Of a DNA stretch of 64,000 nt, positions 12,701 through 22,000 are shown piece by piece. This DNA is from Antedon mediterranea (Eukaryota > Echinodermata > Crinoidea > Comatulida > Antedonidae): positions 11,280,501 through 11,344,500 of the forward strand of contig NC_092672.1 in the NCBI RefSeq assembly GCF_964355755.1, read 5' to 3'. The notes under the pieces are model-generated. The model worked only from the letters and a program-made list of their open reading frames with translations, did no database searches and was not told the origin of the DNA. Within the stretch, counting starts at the first letter, position 1, and the number at the start of each line of letters is the position of its first letter. Made by a program: the position numbers and the translations under genes.

Positions 12701-13692
12701 TCAACGATCGTTAAATAGTACTTTTTGAAACATTTTTGTGTACGAAAAAAAAACGTCTAGATGTTATATAAAACAAATAATGAATGTTTTGTATTCGTGT
12801 AATGGTACAAATAATGGCACTTGGTGAATGATGAAAGGTTATATCAACTCGGCTTTGCCTCGTTGATATAACCTTTCATCATTCACCTCGTGCCATTATT
12901 TGTACCATTGCACTCATAAACATTCATTATTTGTATAACATAAGGTGGTATATCAAATATTTGTAAAATGTAACGATGAGTAGTAGTTTGTTAAGTTAAT
13001 TTTTACATTTGATTTTTTAAAGCCATTAACCGACCTGCGCGGTTAAGACTTGTTGGCGGAAATGGATATTTCGGACGAGTTGAAATAAATATTGATGGAG
13101 AGTGGGGCACTGTGTGTGATGATTACTTTGGCATAGAGGAAGCTCGGGTTGTCTGCAGAGGATTAAATTTACCAGAAGCTACTGAGGCAATATCAAGAGC
13201 CGCATATGGTCAAGGAAGTGGGCCTATAATATGTGATAACCTTGGTTGTAATGGAAATGAAAATGATTTGGCTGCTTGCTCCTCTAATGGAATTAGAATA
13301 CACAACTGCGCTCATTCCGAGGATGCTTCTGTCTACTGCGGGCGTAGACGTAAATATTATAATTAATTACATACGTTAATATTGTTTTTAATATATTTTA
13401 ATAAAGTGGTGTGTTGTTCAACCGTACCACCCTATCCAATCTAATGAACCCGGATCTAATGGTTAACGCACCTAAATATGAAGTAGAATGGGATCTGGAT
13501 TCGAACCGGTTTGGGTTGGCTTTTTCTTATTTTCACAGAATTCCTCATCTTTACAGAGTAGGCCTACTTGATACATTTTCAGTGATAACAATTTTACAAT
13601 CATTACACTATTAAAGCTATATTTGTTTTATTCTCTCTGCAGCTTTACCTAGACTACATTGCAGCTGGAGCAGAGGCTGTTGGTGGGGTTAA
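1..13692 (+). CDS. FTP-lectin / SRCR multidomain protein, 3' part of gene (5' end outside window)
   Basis: Predicted secreted or cell-surface recognition protein. Coding exons by splice site and phase are 1-35, 177-257, 551-769, 989-1027, 1806-1925, 2555-2635, 3103-3324, 3489-3605, 4840-4920, 5063-5272, 6653-6685, 6804-7238, 7700-8041, 10781-11107, 11599-11925, 13023-13349 and a short last exon 13643-13692. Domain order is FTP (fucolectin-type) x3, an Ala/Glu/Arg-rich coil, then SRCR x5. All introns are phase 1, so every exon is a symmetric 1-1 module. The FTP copies keep the fucose-site spacing H-X26-R-X-D-X4-R. The SRCR copies show the WGTVCDD, CRQLGF and HNC..SEDA signatures of group A. 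The family binds fucosylated glycans (FTP) and polyanionic or microbial ligands (SRCR); binding by this protein is inferred. The 5' exons and any signal peptide lie upstream. The last exon is the least certain part. Confidence 0.88.
989..1027 (+). CDS. Short linker exon between FTP domains 1 and 2
   Basis: A 39-nt exon (tttttcag acceptor, G|gtaatg donor) reads [14 protein letters not shown] in the same phase-1 frame as its neighbours. It is a hydrophilic linker with no recognisable domain. Supported only by splice sites and frame. Confidence 0.55.
1508..1700. mobile_element. Foldback MITE, family A (copy 1)
   Basis: Inverted ends of about 40 bases begin AAGGGCCTTTCACACCTG and include CCGGCACGGTTCCGG. 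The interior has paired ACGAAACATT/AATGTTTCGT blocks. A relative lies at 44691-44846. No coding capacity. Confidence 0.75.
1806..3324 (+). CDS. FTP domain 2, three exons
   Basis: Exons 1806-1925 (starts [12 protein letters not shown], ends RTCTHT), 2555-2635 ([20 protein letters not shown]) and 3103-3324 ([16 protein letters not shown], ends [12 protein letters not shown]). The fucose motif H-X26-R-A-D-X4-R is intact. The intron between the second and third exons contains a SINE fragment. Confidence 0.87.
2775..3005 (-). mobile_element. tRNA-derived SINE copy (no insert)
   Basis: Read on the minus strand it has a tRNA B-box-like GAGTTCGAATCCGAAG near 2970-2985, then TATCCTTAGGCAAGACAC, GCCTCTCAGGTG and GGGTACCTGG. 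It ends near an AGCGCG tail at about 2780. The same body, interrupted by another element, occurs at 49110-49520. Confidence 0.6.
3489..5272 (+). CDS. FTP domain 3, three exons
   Basis: Exons 3489-3605 ([20 protein letters not shown], ends SCTHT), 4840-4920 ([20 protein letters not shown]) and 5063-5272 ([20 protein letters not shown], ends [12 protein letters not shown]). The fucose motif is intact. The second exon has diverged most: the usual T-V-R-Y-V-R-I core is replaced by D-I-T-S-V-T-I. The first intron carries a tRNA-derived SINE. Confidence 0.87.
3820..4245 (-). mobile_element. SINE-like element with tRNA-like head and GGGCGCTATA tail
   Basis: On the minus strand it opens with an A-box-like GTGGCCGAGTGGTCAACG (about 4218-4238). 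It contains GGGTTCGAGGGTCAC (B-box-like) near 4033-4047 and ends in AAGGGCGCTATAAAAATGTG at about 3823-3843. The two boxes are about 180 bases apart, much wider than in a tRNA, so the head looks interrupted or composite. The open frame on this strand is a by-product. Confidence 0.5.
5838..6543. mobile_element. 706-bp foldback element in the intron before the coil exon
   Basis: Perfect 20-base terminal inverted repeats (TGTTGAGCCGTGAAATGTGC at 5838 and its complement at 6524-6543), continued by paired TTTGTGCAAACA and CCTCAAATGT blocks. No transposase frame; non-autonomous. No clear target duplication. Confidence 0.75.
6653..7238 (+). CDS. Linker exon plus coiled-coil and SRCR domain 1
   Basis: Exon 6653-6685 ([10 protein letters not shown]) leads into exon 6804-7238. 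The latter begins with about 38 residues rich in Ala, Glu, Arg and Gln (such as [20 protein letters not shown]), then a complete SRCR domain starting [19 protein letters not shown]. An internal Met at 6824 could be mistaken for a start, but the open frame and the tag acceptor at 6801-6803 make this an internal exon. The SRCR has the six group-A cysteines plus one extra, in HSEDACAVC where other copies have EDAGVIC. Confidence 0.85.
7700..8041 (+). CDS. SRCR domain 2 (single exon)
   Basis: A Pro/Gly-rich lead ([10 protein letters not shown]) is followed by [30 protein letters not shown] and [13 protein letters not shown]. Six cysteines; those at group-B positions C1 and C4 are absent, so this is group A. 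Length 342 nt, phase 1 to phase 1. Confidence 0.9.
8758..10722 (-). mobile_element. Degenerate CR1-group LINE (connector, RT, 3' tail)
   Basis: Reverse-oriented in the intron between SRCR 2 and 3. The pre-RT connector (minus, 10722-10351) has [18 protein letters not shown] and [11 protein letters not shown] core at 9933-9373 has [13 protein letters not shown] and the catalytic [10 protein letters not shown]. The C-terminal tail continues in broken frames to about 8970 ([38 protein letters not shown]). The 3' end at 8758-8785 reads TTCTTGAATC(TGGAATC)TTGAATAG, a short tandem tail typical of CR1-group elements. Several frameshifts and stops; dead copy, no endonuclease left. Confidence 0.8.
10781..11107 (+). 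CDS. SRCR domain 3 (single exon)
   Basis: The domain starts [17 protein letters not shown] after a lead reading MAPAPDVL, with [17 protein letters not shown] and [13 protein letters not shown]. The exon follows a 2.7-kb intron filled by a reverse-oriented LINE whose 5' remnant ends only about 60 bases upstream of this exon. Length 327 nt, phase 1 to phase 1. Confidence 0.9.
11599..11925 (+). CDS. SRCR domain 4 (single exon)
   Basis: A short glycine-rich lead (NVGTAGG) precedes [34 protein letters not shown] and [13 protein letters not shown]. Six cysteines, group A, 327 nt, phase 1 to phase 1. The donor is G|gtacag. Confidence 0.9.
12437..12564. mobile_element. Foldback MITE, family B (AAGCTCTGTCTACACTATC)
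   Basis: Inverted ends AAAGCTCTGTCTACACTATC and GATAGTGTAGA..CAGCTTT flank GATGTGCCCATATCTGGACA. One of about six family members in the window. It lies in the intron before SRCR 5. Confidence 0.7.
12624..12940 (+). mobile_element. Hairpin element, family C (intact copy 1)
   Basis: About 317 bases: a unique half (CACCTATATAAATTCCTG to AACGTCTAGATGTTATAT) followed by a long palindrome whose arms (about 50 bases, 12806-12906) share GGTGAATGATGAAAGGTTAT. A nearly identical copy in the opposite orientation is at 46780-47094; palindrome fragments are at 22590-22740 and 56540-56632. Confidence 0.75.
13023..13349 (+). CDS. SRCR domain 5 (single exon), divergent
   Basis: The lead INRPA precedes [40 protein letters not shown] and [13 protein letters not shown]. 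It has an extra Cys (IICDNLGC) and lacks the usual RQLGF. The chosen end is C|gtaaat at 13349; a second in-phase donor lies at 13343. Most diverged of the five repeats. Confidence 0.85.
13643..13692 (+). CDS. Probable terminal exon of the lectin/SRCR gene
   Basis: A strong pyrimidine-rich acceptor (ttttattctctctgcag) followed in phase 1 gives a 16-residue, Trp- and Cys-bearing tail ([15 protein letters not shown]) and a TAA at 13690-13692. A second acceptor 18 bases on (cattgcag) would instead give [16 protein letters not shown] and a stop. No transmembrane or GPI-type tail is seen in either case, so secretion is inferred if this is the true end. Confidence 0.45.
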
Positions 13693-13924
13693 GGCAAGTT
13701 CTACGTCGCATCTCTGATGAACTACAGAAAAACAGTTATCTTATATTCTATTTTGGCTTTTTGGCGAAATTTATATCTTTTTGTGGGGATTCTTTATATT
13801 TCTAGAATTGTATTCAAACAAATTAAATACTATTAATGCAACAATACCTTTTGAATATTCCTTTTTTTGTGTTACATTTCGTATGTATGTCTTAGCTGCT
13901 GAGAGAGTTAAGTTGGCGAGTCTT

Positions 13925-14845
13925 GTCCAAAAAAATGGGGTTTTTATTCAAGAATAACAACAATAGCGACATTTTGTCGAGAATAGCGACAGTGCTGTGT
14001 CAACAAAATAGAGAAACGGTCCAATAAAGCGAAATTTATAATTTGTCCAAACTGTGGAAATGTCGTCGAGAATAGCGACAATGCTGTGTATAATAGAGAA
14101 ACGGTCCAATAAAGCGAAATTTATAATTTGTCCAAACTGTGGAAATGTCGTCGAGAATAGCGACAATGCTGTGTATAATAGAGAAACGGTCCAATAAAGC
14201 GAAATTTATAATTTGTCCAAACTGTGGAAATGTCGTCGAGAATAGCGACAATGCTGTGTATAATAGAGAAACGGTCCAATAAAGCGAAATTTATAATTTG
14301 TCCAAACTGTGGAAATGTCGTCGAGAATAGCGACAGTGCTGTGCATAATAGAGAAACGGTCCAATAAAGCGAAATTTATAATTTGTCCAAACTGTGGAAA
14401 TGTCGTCGAGAATAGCGACAGTGCTGTGCATAATAGAGGAACGGTCCAATATATAAGATAATTTAGATTTTCCCACATTGTGGAAATACTGTCCAGAATA
14501 GTGACAGTCGTACTGTGTAAAGTGTAAACAAATATTGAGAAAGTGTGCGAAGTGTTAATTCAGCTTTAAATGTTTTGTTCAGAATATGTCTATATTGTGA
14601 CCAAAATTGAAAAACTGTCATATAGTAATAGAGAAATTCGTCCAAAGTGTGGAAATTGTCCAGAATAGCGACAGTGTTATGTCAAAAATAGAAAGAAACT
14701 GTAAAATAGTATAAAGAAATGCATACTAGTGTCCAAAATGTGGAAATTGTGTCTGAAATAGCGACAGTGCTGTATCAACAAAATAGAGAAACAGTCCAAT
14801 AAAGAATTATTCAAAATGTGGACATTTTGTCCAGAATAGCGAGTG
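13925..14845. repeat. 85-bp tandem array with decayed flank
   Basis: Five consecutive unit starts (ATTTGTCCAAACTGTGGAAA at 14041, 14126, 14211, 14296, 14381) give an exact 85-base period. The core is about 13957-14460 and more diverged copies run to about 14845. Each unit contains GAATAGCGACA and CCAATAAAGCG, so an AATAAA hexamer recurs every 85 bases on the plus strand just downstream of the SRCR gene. Confidence 0.92.
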
Positions 14846-15782
14846 GTAATACAATGTGTAAAAAATCTTAATCTTAATAATAGTTCTCCAGAAATTCTAC
14901 AGAGGTAGGCCTACTATAGAGATAAGATCACCACTGGACACTTGCTTAATCAAATCTAATGTCTTAATGATTGTATTGATAGTGGTTGCATATGTATATT
15001 CTATATAACCAGAAAAAAAAACCTTTTCTTTGAATATACAATAGATTTACTCCCATTCTTGTTATTCAAATATGTAGTAATTGAAATTGAATTATTAGCA
15101 ACTCTAGACATAACACACTATTATATTATAATATAAACGTCAATTAATTGTCAATAAATAATCATAGTATTGATCACATACACTTTTCGATAATTTTAGA
15201 ACTTGAAGATTATCTCCCAATAAATGAGTTCTGAATTTATTTGAATCATAAAATGATATAACACAGTAATTATCGACAAGTATAATATTATGCTAAATTA
15301 GTAAACATCAAAAATACATTTTATGACAACAAATTAATATGAAGCCTAACGATAGTAACATACTGTATGTGGCATTGCTGATACATATCAAATCTCAAAT
15401 TCATAACACAATAGAGAAATACGAACACGAAAGTGAGTTTGACGCGGCCAATGCCAAAGGTGCAATTTGTGAGTTCAATTTACATTCTTAAATCACCTCA
15501 GCCACTATGATTGGGGCCGAGGTGGATAATAGTGACGTGACATATCTCTTTCGCACCTCCTAACATTAAATCCTGTTTTTGCTCTATCATTTCTTAAGAT
15601 TTTAATTCCTGGTTTCACATTTTGATAAGATAAATGGAATTGCTCAAACATATTCTGTGACAACACCCTTACTATACAGTTTGTAACAATTCTGAATTAG
15701 TCAACCACAAAGTTTGATCATAAGGAAAGAAAATTCAAAATATAAAGATTGGACCAATTAGATCTGGATAAGGAGAACTTTA

Positions 15783-15925
15783 TGCTGTCTACAATATCAA
15801 ACTAGTTTGACAAAAATATGTGATGTGGTATGTGCTAAAATTTAATACTAATATAACATTACCGTGTCTATATTGACACATTGTCGCATTTTAAGTTTGA
15901 TGGGTTTGATAGTGTAGACAGAGCG
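15783..15925. mobile_element. Foldback MITE, family B
   Basis: Left TGCTGTCTACAATATCAAAC and right GTTTGATAGTGTAGACAGAG form imperfect inverted ends about 143 bases apart. The interior has TATGTGATGTGG. Confidence 0.6.
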
Positions 15926-16012
15926 TTGGTCCTGCGTCCAGTATATCATTAACTTAAGTGAGTAATGATTTGTACCTCCTCACATCCAAGTCAGCCAACA
16001 CCGTTTCATCTA

Positions 16013-19000
16013 CTAGAACAATGAAAACGTTGATTGTGTTGTTTCATCAGTAGTAGATGATGCTGCCGCCAAAAAGCTTAAGCCTGGCGATTGATGATTT
16101 GAATCCTGCTGCTCACCGCCAAATGAAAACTGGAATTCTGGAGTTTTCGGAGTTTTAGATTTATGCTTGTCATTTTCACCTCCACCACTGAACAGTGCTA
16201 ATCATTTATTGAAAAATAAAAGATAAGTTTAGAAATATGATTTTAAAAGTTATTTGCTAAGGTATTGTGCTCTATCACAAGACTATACTGCTTGAAGATG
16301 ATTTGTCCAAAACGACAGCCATTCGGGTTTAGAAGGTGATCAGTTAATATAATTTAGTTTCATTTTGAATTGTAAATATTAATTAATTAATTAAATTGTC
16401 AGTCTATTACCCGGCAGTTTAGAATTCATGTTCTGTACCTAATGTGTTTACATAATTATATAATTTAATTTTTTTACATAATTATATAAACAGTATCTCT
16501 TCAGATATCCTGCTTTGTGAATAAAAAAAAAAAAGTGAGGGCGTATCAATTTGATCTCTGGTGCGTGTACGTACAATTGAGGGACTTCTGCTGTTCCACT
16601 GTATCACGCCAAGAGTGTTAAAGGCCAGGTGCGGGCAAAAAATTTCTATTGATCATACATTCCAATAATTATCGATCTTTAGTTTTCCCTATGTTTCATA
16701 ATTTTTGGGATTTTATTTGTGTTACACGAGCTTGTTGAAAATAAGCACTTTCTTATCAGTGGGGGGATAGTTCAAATTACACAGTAAAATCCCTATTCTT
16801 TTGTACACAAATTTTGTAAATAGAGAGGCATTTTAAAAAGCTATGAAAAATAAAAGGTGTGGTAAAAAATGTTATCAGATGACTAAATATGGGTAATATA
16901 ACTTGAATATTACATTTCTGATATTTTTATTCAACTTCAGATTTTTATTTTCATGCTATAGCAAAAATTATCCACTGTATATCCACCATCTTTTTTCACC
17001 GTCTAGGGAGTCACCAGACATGTTATTACATTAGGTTAATTACCTAACTACTGAAAAAAAGTCTTTTATGGAAGAATTTTGCCAAATTTTGTATTTGACT
17101 ATATTAAGGGAAATTCATGTTTTTTTTGTCTCGATTTCTGTTACAAATATTTGATTTATGTACAATGAACCAAATATTATATTTAAAATTGATGCCTGTA
17201 CCTGAGCTTTAAATAGTCGCTATCCAATTGAGTTTGAACAATACCATGAAAGTCCCAGTGGTCTAATGGTTAGGACATCTGCATATCAAGCTGAAGGTTC
17301 TGGGTATCATGGTTGGGGTGACTTTTTCTCATTCTCTACAAAGCATGTGCTAATAGAACTACAACTTAGTAACAGCAAAAACTAACAGTTACTTACATTT
17401 CTCAGACTGGAATGATGAGAGTTGAGATTCCATGAATATCTCTCCCAAAGTGGTAGAAGGTACTACCTCAGAAGAAACAAACAAAGACTTTCCAAAACTA
17501 TGTTGTTGAATCTGAGATTTTGGTGACTTTGAATCTATCAAATAAATGTAATACAGTTTTCAACTGGTTAAATTTTCTAGTTGTAAATGTTCCATCACAA
17601 ATATTTAAAAAGTCACCACCATAACCCCCCCCCCCCCCCCCCACCCAATCTATTTAATTACTTTTGTCATTCAAATTGTTTTTCTCACCGTAAGTAGTAC
17701 TGGACTGATCCATGTTTGAGTCAGAGTTCTCACCAAGTTGCTAAAACAAACAAAAACAGCAATTTTAATTTTTCGGAAGAGTGGTGAGGTACCCCTGGTG
17801 TACTGGTCCATTCAGCCCCAGTTGTTGTGGACTGACGCCATTTAGTGGCAGCACTCAACATGAAGGAACTCTCAAGGGAGAAGAAAGTAGGTTTCAAGTC
17901 ACAGATTATTCCTCATTTACATCATGATGATGTTAAAGACGATGTTGATGACGATGAAAGCAATGACTAGTCATCACCCCAATAATTAATAGGAATTACA
18001 ACACTGCTGATTTAGTTATTTTACTTGCCTGAAAGAATGATTGAAAAAACGGATTATCCACTTGACCAGATGAGTAATTATTTTCTTCCTGATTTTGTCC
18101 ATCTAAACCCTGTCAACAACAAAATTATTACACATTCATTTATGTATTAAGAAAATGAATACCTCAAAATCTTGTAAAAAGTGTAAAAATTAATCATGAA
18201 GGAAGCCATGGATAAATAATATAATAGGCCTATTTAAAAATTGTTTAATTTTTCTTTTATATTAATCAATTCTTAACTCTAAATTAATTTAATCAATATG
18301 CCAGTGCCATTAAAAGAGGGAAAAATGCTGTCTTGCAATTATGTATAAAATTAATAATAAAATAATTAAAGTATCATTTGGCTTTAAATGAACGTAAAAT
18401 AAGTGCAGTGAAGTTTTTGAGGTGCAAAGATGATCTATAAAAAATTCAAAAATAGGAAACGAGAGAAATAAATGGAGGGCTTTGAAAGAGGAACATGTAA
18501 TGCACTACAGTGGACTGCTAAACTCTGAAGAAGAAGAAATAAGTTTTCTCCAACTTATGAAGTAAATGGTAAATTACTGGAACTGAAGTCTTTAATAATT
18601 GAACCAAATGACTAAGTTCACAAAGAAAAATTCATTACCTGCAGAGTATCAAACATTGGACGCCTTGTAAATACAAAACCAGGACTACTGGAGTTACTAA
18701 CATTATTCTTGTGAGATTGACTGTCCTCTGGCAGCTGTACTTCATAAGTACTGTTTAGTGTGTTTATAACACTAACCACTATTTATTAAATAATTGAACA
18801 TTTTTATTTCATTGAAACATTTACTTATAATTAGTTTTTCAAATCAGATTGCTTCTCTTGTAAAATATTATGTATTTTCTATACTAATTTAACAAATTGC
18901 ACGCAAAAATTGTTTTTTCCATGGTTACCAACCATGTTGCATCGTACAAAACCAGTCCCAAAAACAAACATGTACATTTGGCAACAACTTGTAATCCTTG

Positions 19001-22000
19001 GTGTCAATTATAGTGTGAACTCTCTACTATTACTAACCTTCTTCTAAAAGTTTACCTTGGCTTGTTGAACCTTCTGTTATATGCTCTGGTTCTTCAGGGT
19101 CGATTTGCACATAAGCCATTGTCTCTTCTGTAGTGTTAATGTTGTTACCAGTATTGGGCGGGCTCTATTGTTGTAAAAGTGTGCACAAAAAAAGAATTTT
19201 TTTAAGAGTAAGGAAAAAAAGAGAGTGTGATAGTGGAGGCGGTGAGGTATAATTTTTAGAGAAATGTTGATAAAAAATAATGTAAACTTGACTTGATATG
19301 GGTGATGTATGGACAATGTATTTACTAATGTAGCCACAGGATGAAAATAACCAAATGTTTGGTTATATACAGTAATTAAAATGTGTGATGCTAGGTGACA
19401 ATCTAGTTAGCAAAACCAGAAATCCATTGTTGAGTAAAATAGTGTTTATGCAAATCATGGTCAACATGAATTTGTTTGTTCATTATTGTATGAAATTAAT
19501 GTATTTAAAAATATTCTGTATTATTACTATACAAATTAAAACAATAAATTAATGAATGCACTTACTGCTATATTGGAGTCATTGAAATTAGCATGTATTG
19601 GTGATTGTAAACTCTGTTGTTTTGATTGACAATCAGGAAAATCTTGTTTTAATTGCAGAGACGATGTCAGAGTGTCAGAGAAGGATCTCAAGATGGAAGG
19701 TGCCTGTGAAGTATTGAAATGTGGAGAAGGGGGTGGCTGGTACAGAGATGGCATTTGAAAGGGCATACTTCTTCTAATAGGAATCTCTTGTGCTTTTTCA
19801 TTCTGGATGTTAGCAGTATTTTGTGATACCTTTTGAGACGCCATCGATTCATACTGAATAAGGTCAGATGCAGGCTGCGACAGAGTTTCTGTTGTATTAA
19901 TAGGTTGGGAATACAAGCAGGATGATTCAATCTCTGGTTGTGGTATGTCCAATGGCTGGGTATTCTCTTGATATTGAATAAGATACGGTGTTGAAACAAC
20001 CGCTGTTGGTGGTGGAGTGCGAGCATTATCAAGTTGTACTTCTCTGAATGGAGTGACTGGTGTTGAAATCATTGGAACTTTAGTAAGCCATGACACATTA
20101 TGCTCTTTATTCTGTTGATTTTGATGGATATTTTTCACATTCTGCTGTGCTCTTTCCATTTGATGCTGGTCTTCTACAAGTTCCATTTGATTCTGCTCAT
20201 ACAGCTGCTGTTCTTCAATATACCTCCTGTTCTGGTGTTGTAATGTTCCCATACGCTTCTGTGGACTTTCCAATTGCTGCCTTTCTTGTATGGGACAATC
20301 TAACTGATATTGTTGGTTCATAAGTTTCTCCATCTGCTCCCTTAATTTTATTTGCTCTGATTTTTCCATTTCTACTTGCTGAAGTCTTTCTTTCTTTTGA
20401 TGGCTCTGTTGTTGAAGACATCTGTCCACTTTCTGCTGTATTTTGAATCCTTGTTGTGCTACCTCTAATGGCTGCTGATGTAGTGTTTTCTCCATTCCTT
20501 CCTGCAGTAGGGTTCTCTCCATCGCTTCTTCCTGTAGCATTCTCTCTATCCTTTCCTGCTGTAGTGGTCTCTTTATTTGATCCTGCTGCAGTGGTCTGTC
20601 CAATTTTTTCTTTTGCATAATTCTTTCCATTCGTTCCAGATGTAGCATTCCTACCACTTCTTGTTGGTTTAGTGCTCTAATCATGTTATCCTGTAAAACA
20701 CTCTCCTTTTCTCCCTGCTGTAGTGTTCTAGTCATTCCTTCTTGCTGCAGTGTTCTTTCCATTTGTTCCTGCAGTTGTATTTTTTTCGTTCTTTCCTGCT
20801 GCTGTGATCTATCCATTCCTTCCTGCTGTAGTGTTTTTTGTAGTATTTTATCAATAGTTTCCATGTTCTTTTGTGCTTTTTCATTTTGTTGAAGTAATAT
20901 TTTATCTGTATCAGCTTGTTCTTTTTCCAGTTTCTTTTTTTCATAATATTTCTTGATAAAAAGTACAAAACAAACAAGTTAGAAACTCTATATAATAGTT
21001 ATGAAAATTAACAAAAGCAAGCAACGTAATGTAAGGAACGAATGATTTTAATTTGAAGAGTCAACAAAGACAATAAACAATTGTCAATCTTTCATACTAA
21101 TTAATTCAGTTTAATGTGCTGTCATCTGTTAATTGAGGGGGAGCGAGGGCAAGGGTTGTGGCCAACACCTCCTAAATTATTAGGTCTACTGATAGAATAT
21201 ATATATTAATAAATATATTCAACTGTAACCAATATTCAATTAGTAAAACATATAATTCAAGAACTCATTTTCATTGCTGTTCACACGTTGATATCTGGGT
21301 CATGCTACATCCAATGCCTAAGAATGAAGTCTGAACTATAGTATTGGGCTCGCTCTACACATCAATTGCTCTAAAACAATTGCGGTTTGATCTTTGTGGT
21401 GATCATACAAGTGTCCGTTAAAAAATTACAAAGGTTCACGATTAACAGATTTTTAAATTTATATACTTATATAGACTAAATTAAATTGTATTCATTAGGA
21501 AAGTTACAGAAAGACTTTTGAATGGATAAATTTCTCTAAAACGCAGGGGTTCAACTTGGCAGCTTATTGTTATTCGCTCCTCTCGCAAGGTACTCAATAT
21601 TTTATTAGTTTTGAGCCCCCTCCCCTGGCTAAAAATAAATCCCACACACACACAGGAATGTACATACCTGCATAAGATTGTTTTGTCTTTCTTTTTCTTC
21701 CTCCACTCTTGCAATCATGTAATTGTTATCTTCATTCATTTCTCTAATTTTGTAATCAATTTGATCTGCCTGTAGCTTCATTTTTGCACTTGTGCCAAAG
21801 ATAGTTAAAAAAAATAGAATTGTCACCAAGTGAGAGAGTGATGTCAGAACTATTTATATTAAGTATGTGACTATATCTTTATTGAGCACACTGGACAAAA
21901 TGTACAGTATTTATTATGTTAAAATTAGTAGACTTGTAAAATAGCCATTACATTTTTTACCAATGGTAAAGGATACAGTTCAATAACACAACTTTTCCAG

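Larger units (their letters stand above)
13693..16012. other. Intergenic region between the SRCR gene and the coiled-coil gene
   Basis: The two genes converge here. It contains the 85-bp array and one family B foldback element. I see no further gene. The short minus-strand open frames across the array are repeat artefacts. Confidence 0.6.

Noticed and set aside
13948-14645. Overlapping minus-strand open frames reading FSTTFPQFGQIINFALLDRF repeatedly
   Set aside because: They are translations of the 85-bp tandem array. The period is not a multiple of three, so the apparent repeats come in shifted frames, and nothing indicates coding.
17252-17327. A functional tRNA gene
   Set aside because: The acceptor stem barely pairs and the B-box is poor, so it is listed only as a decayed tRNA-like sequence.
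19688-20421. Other-frame open frames within the Gln-rich exon
   Set aside because: The repeat composition makes all frames long. Only the phase-0 minus frame continues correctly through both splice junctions.
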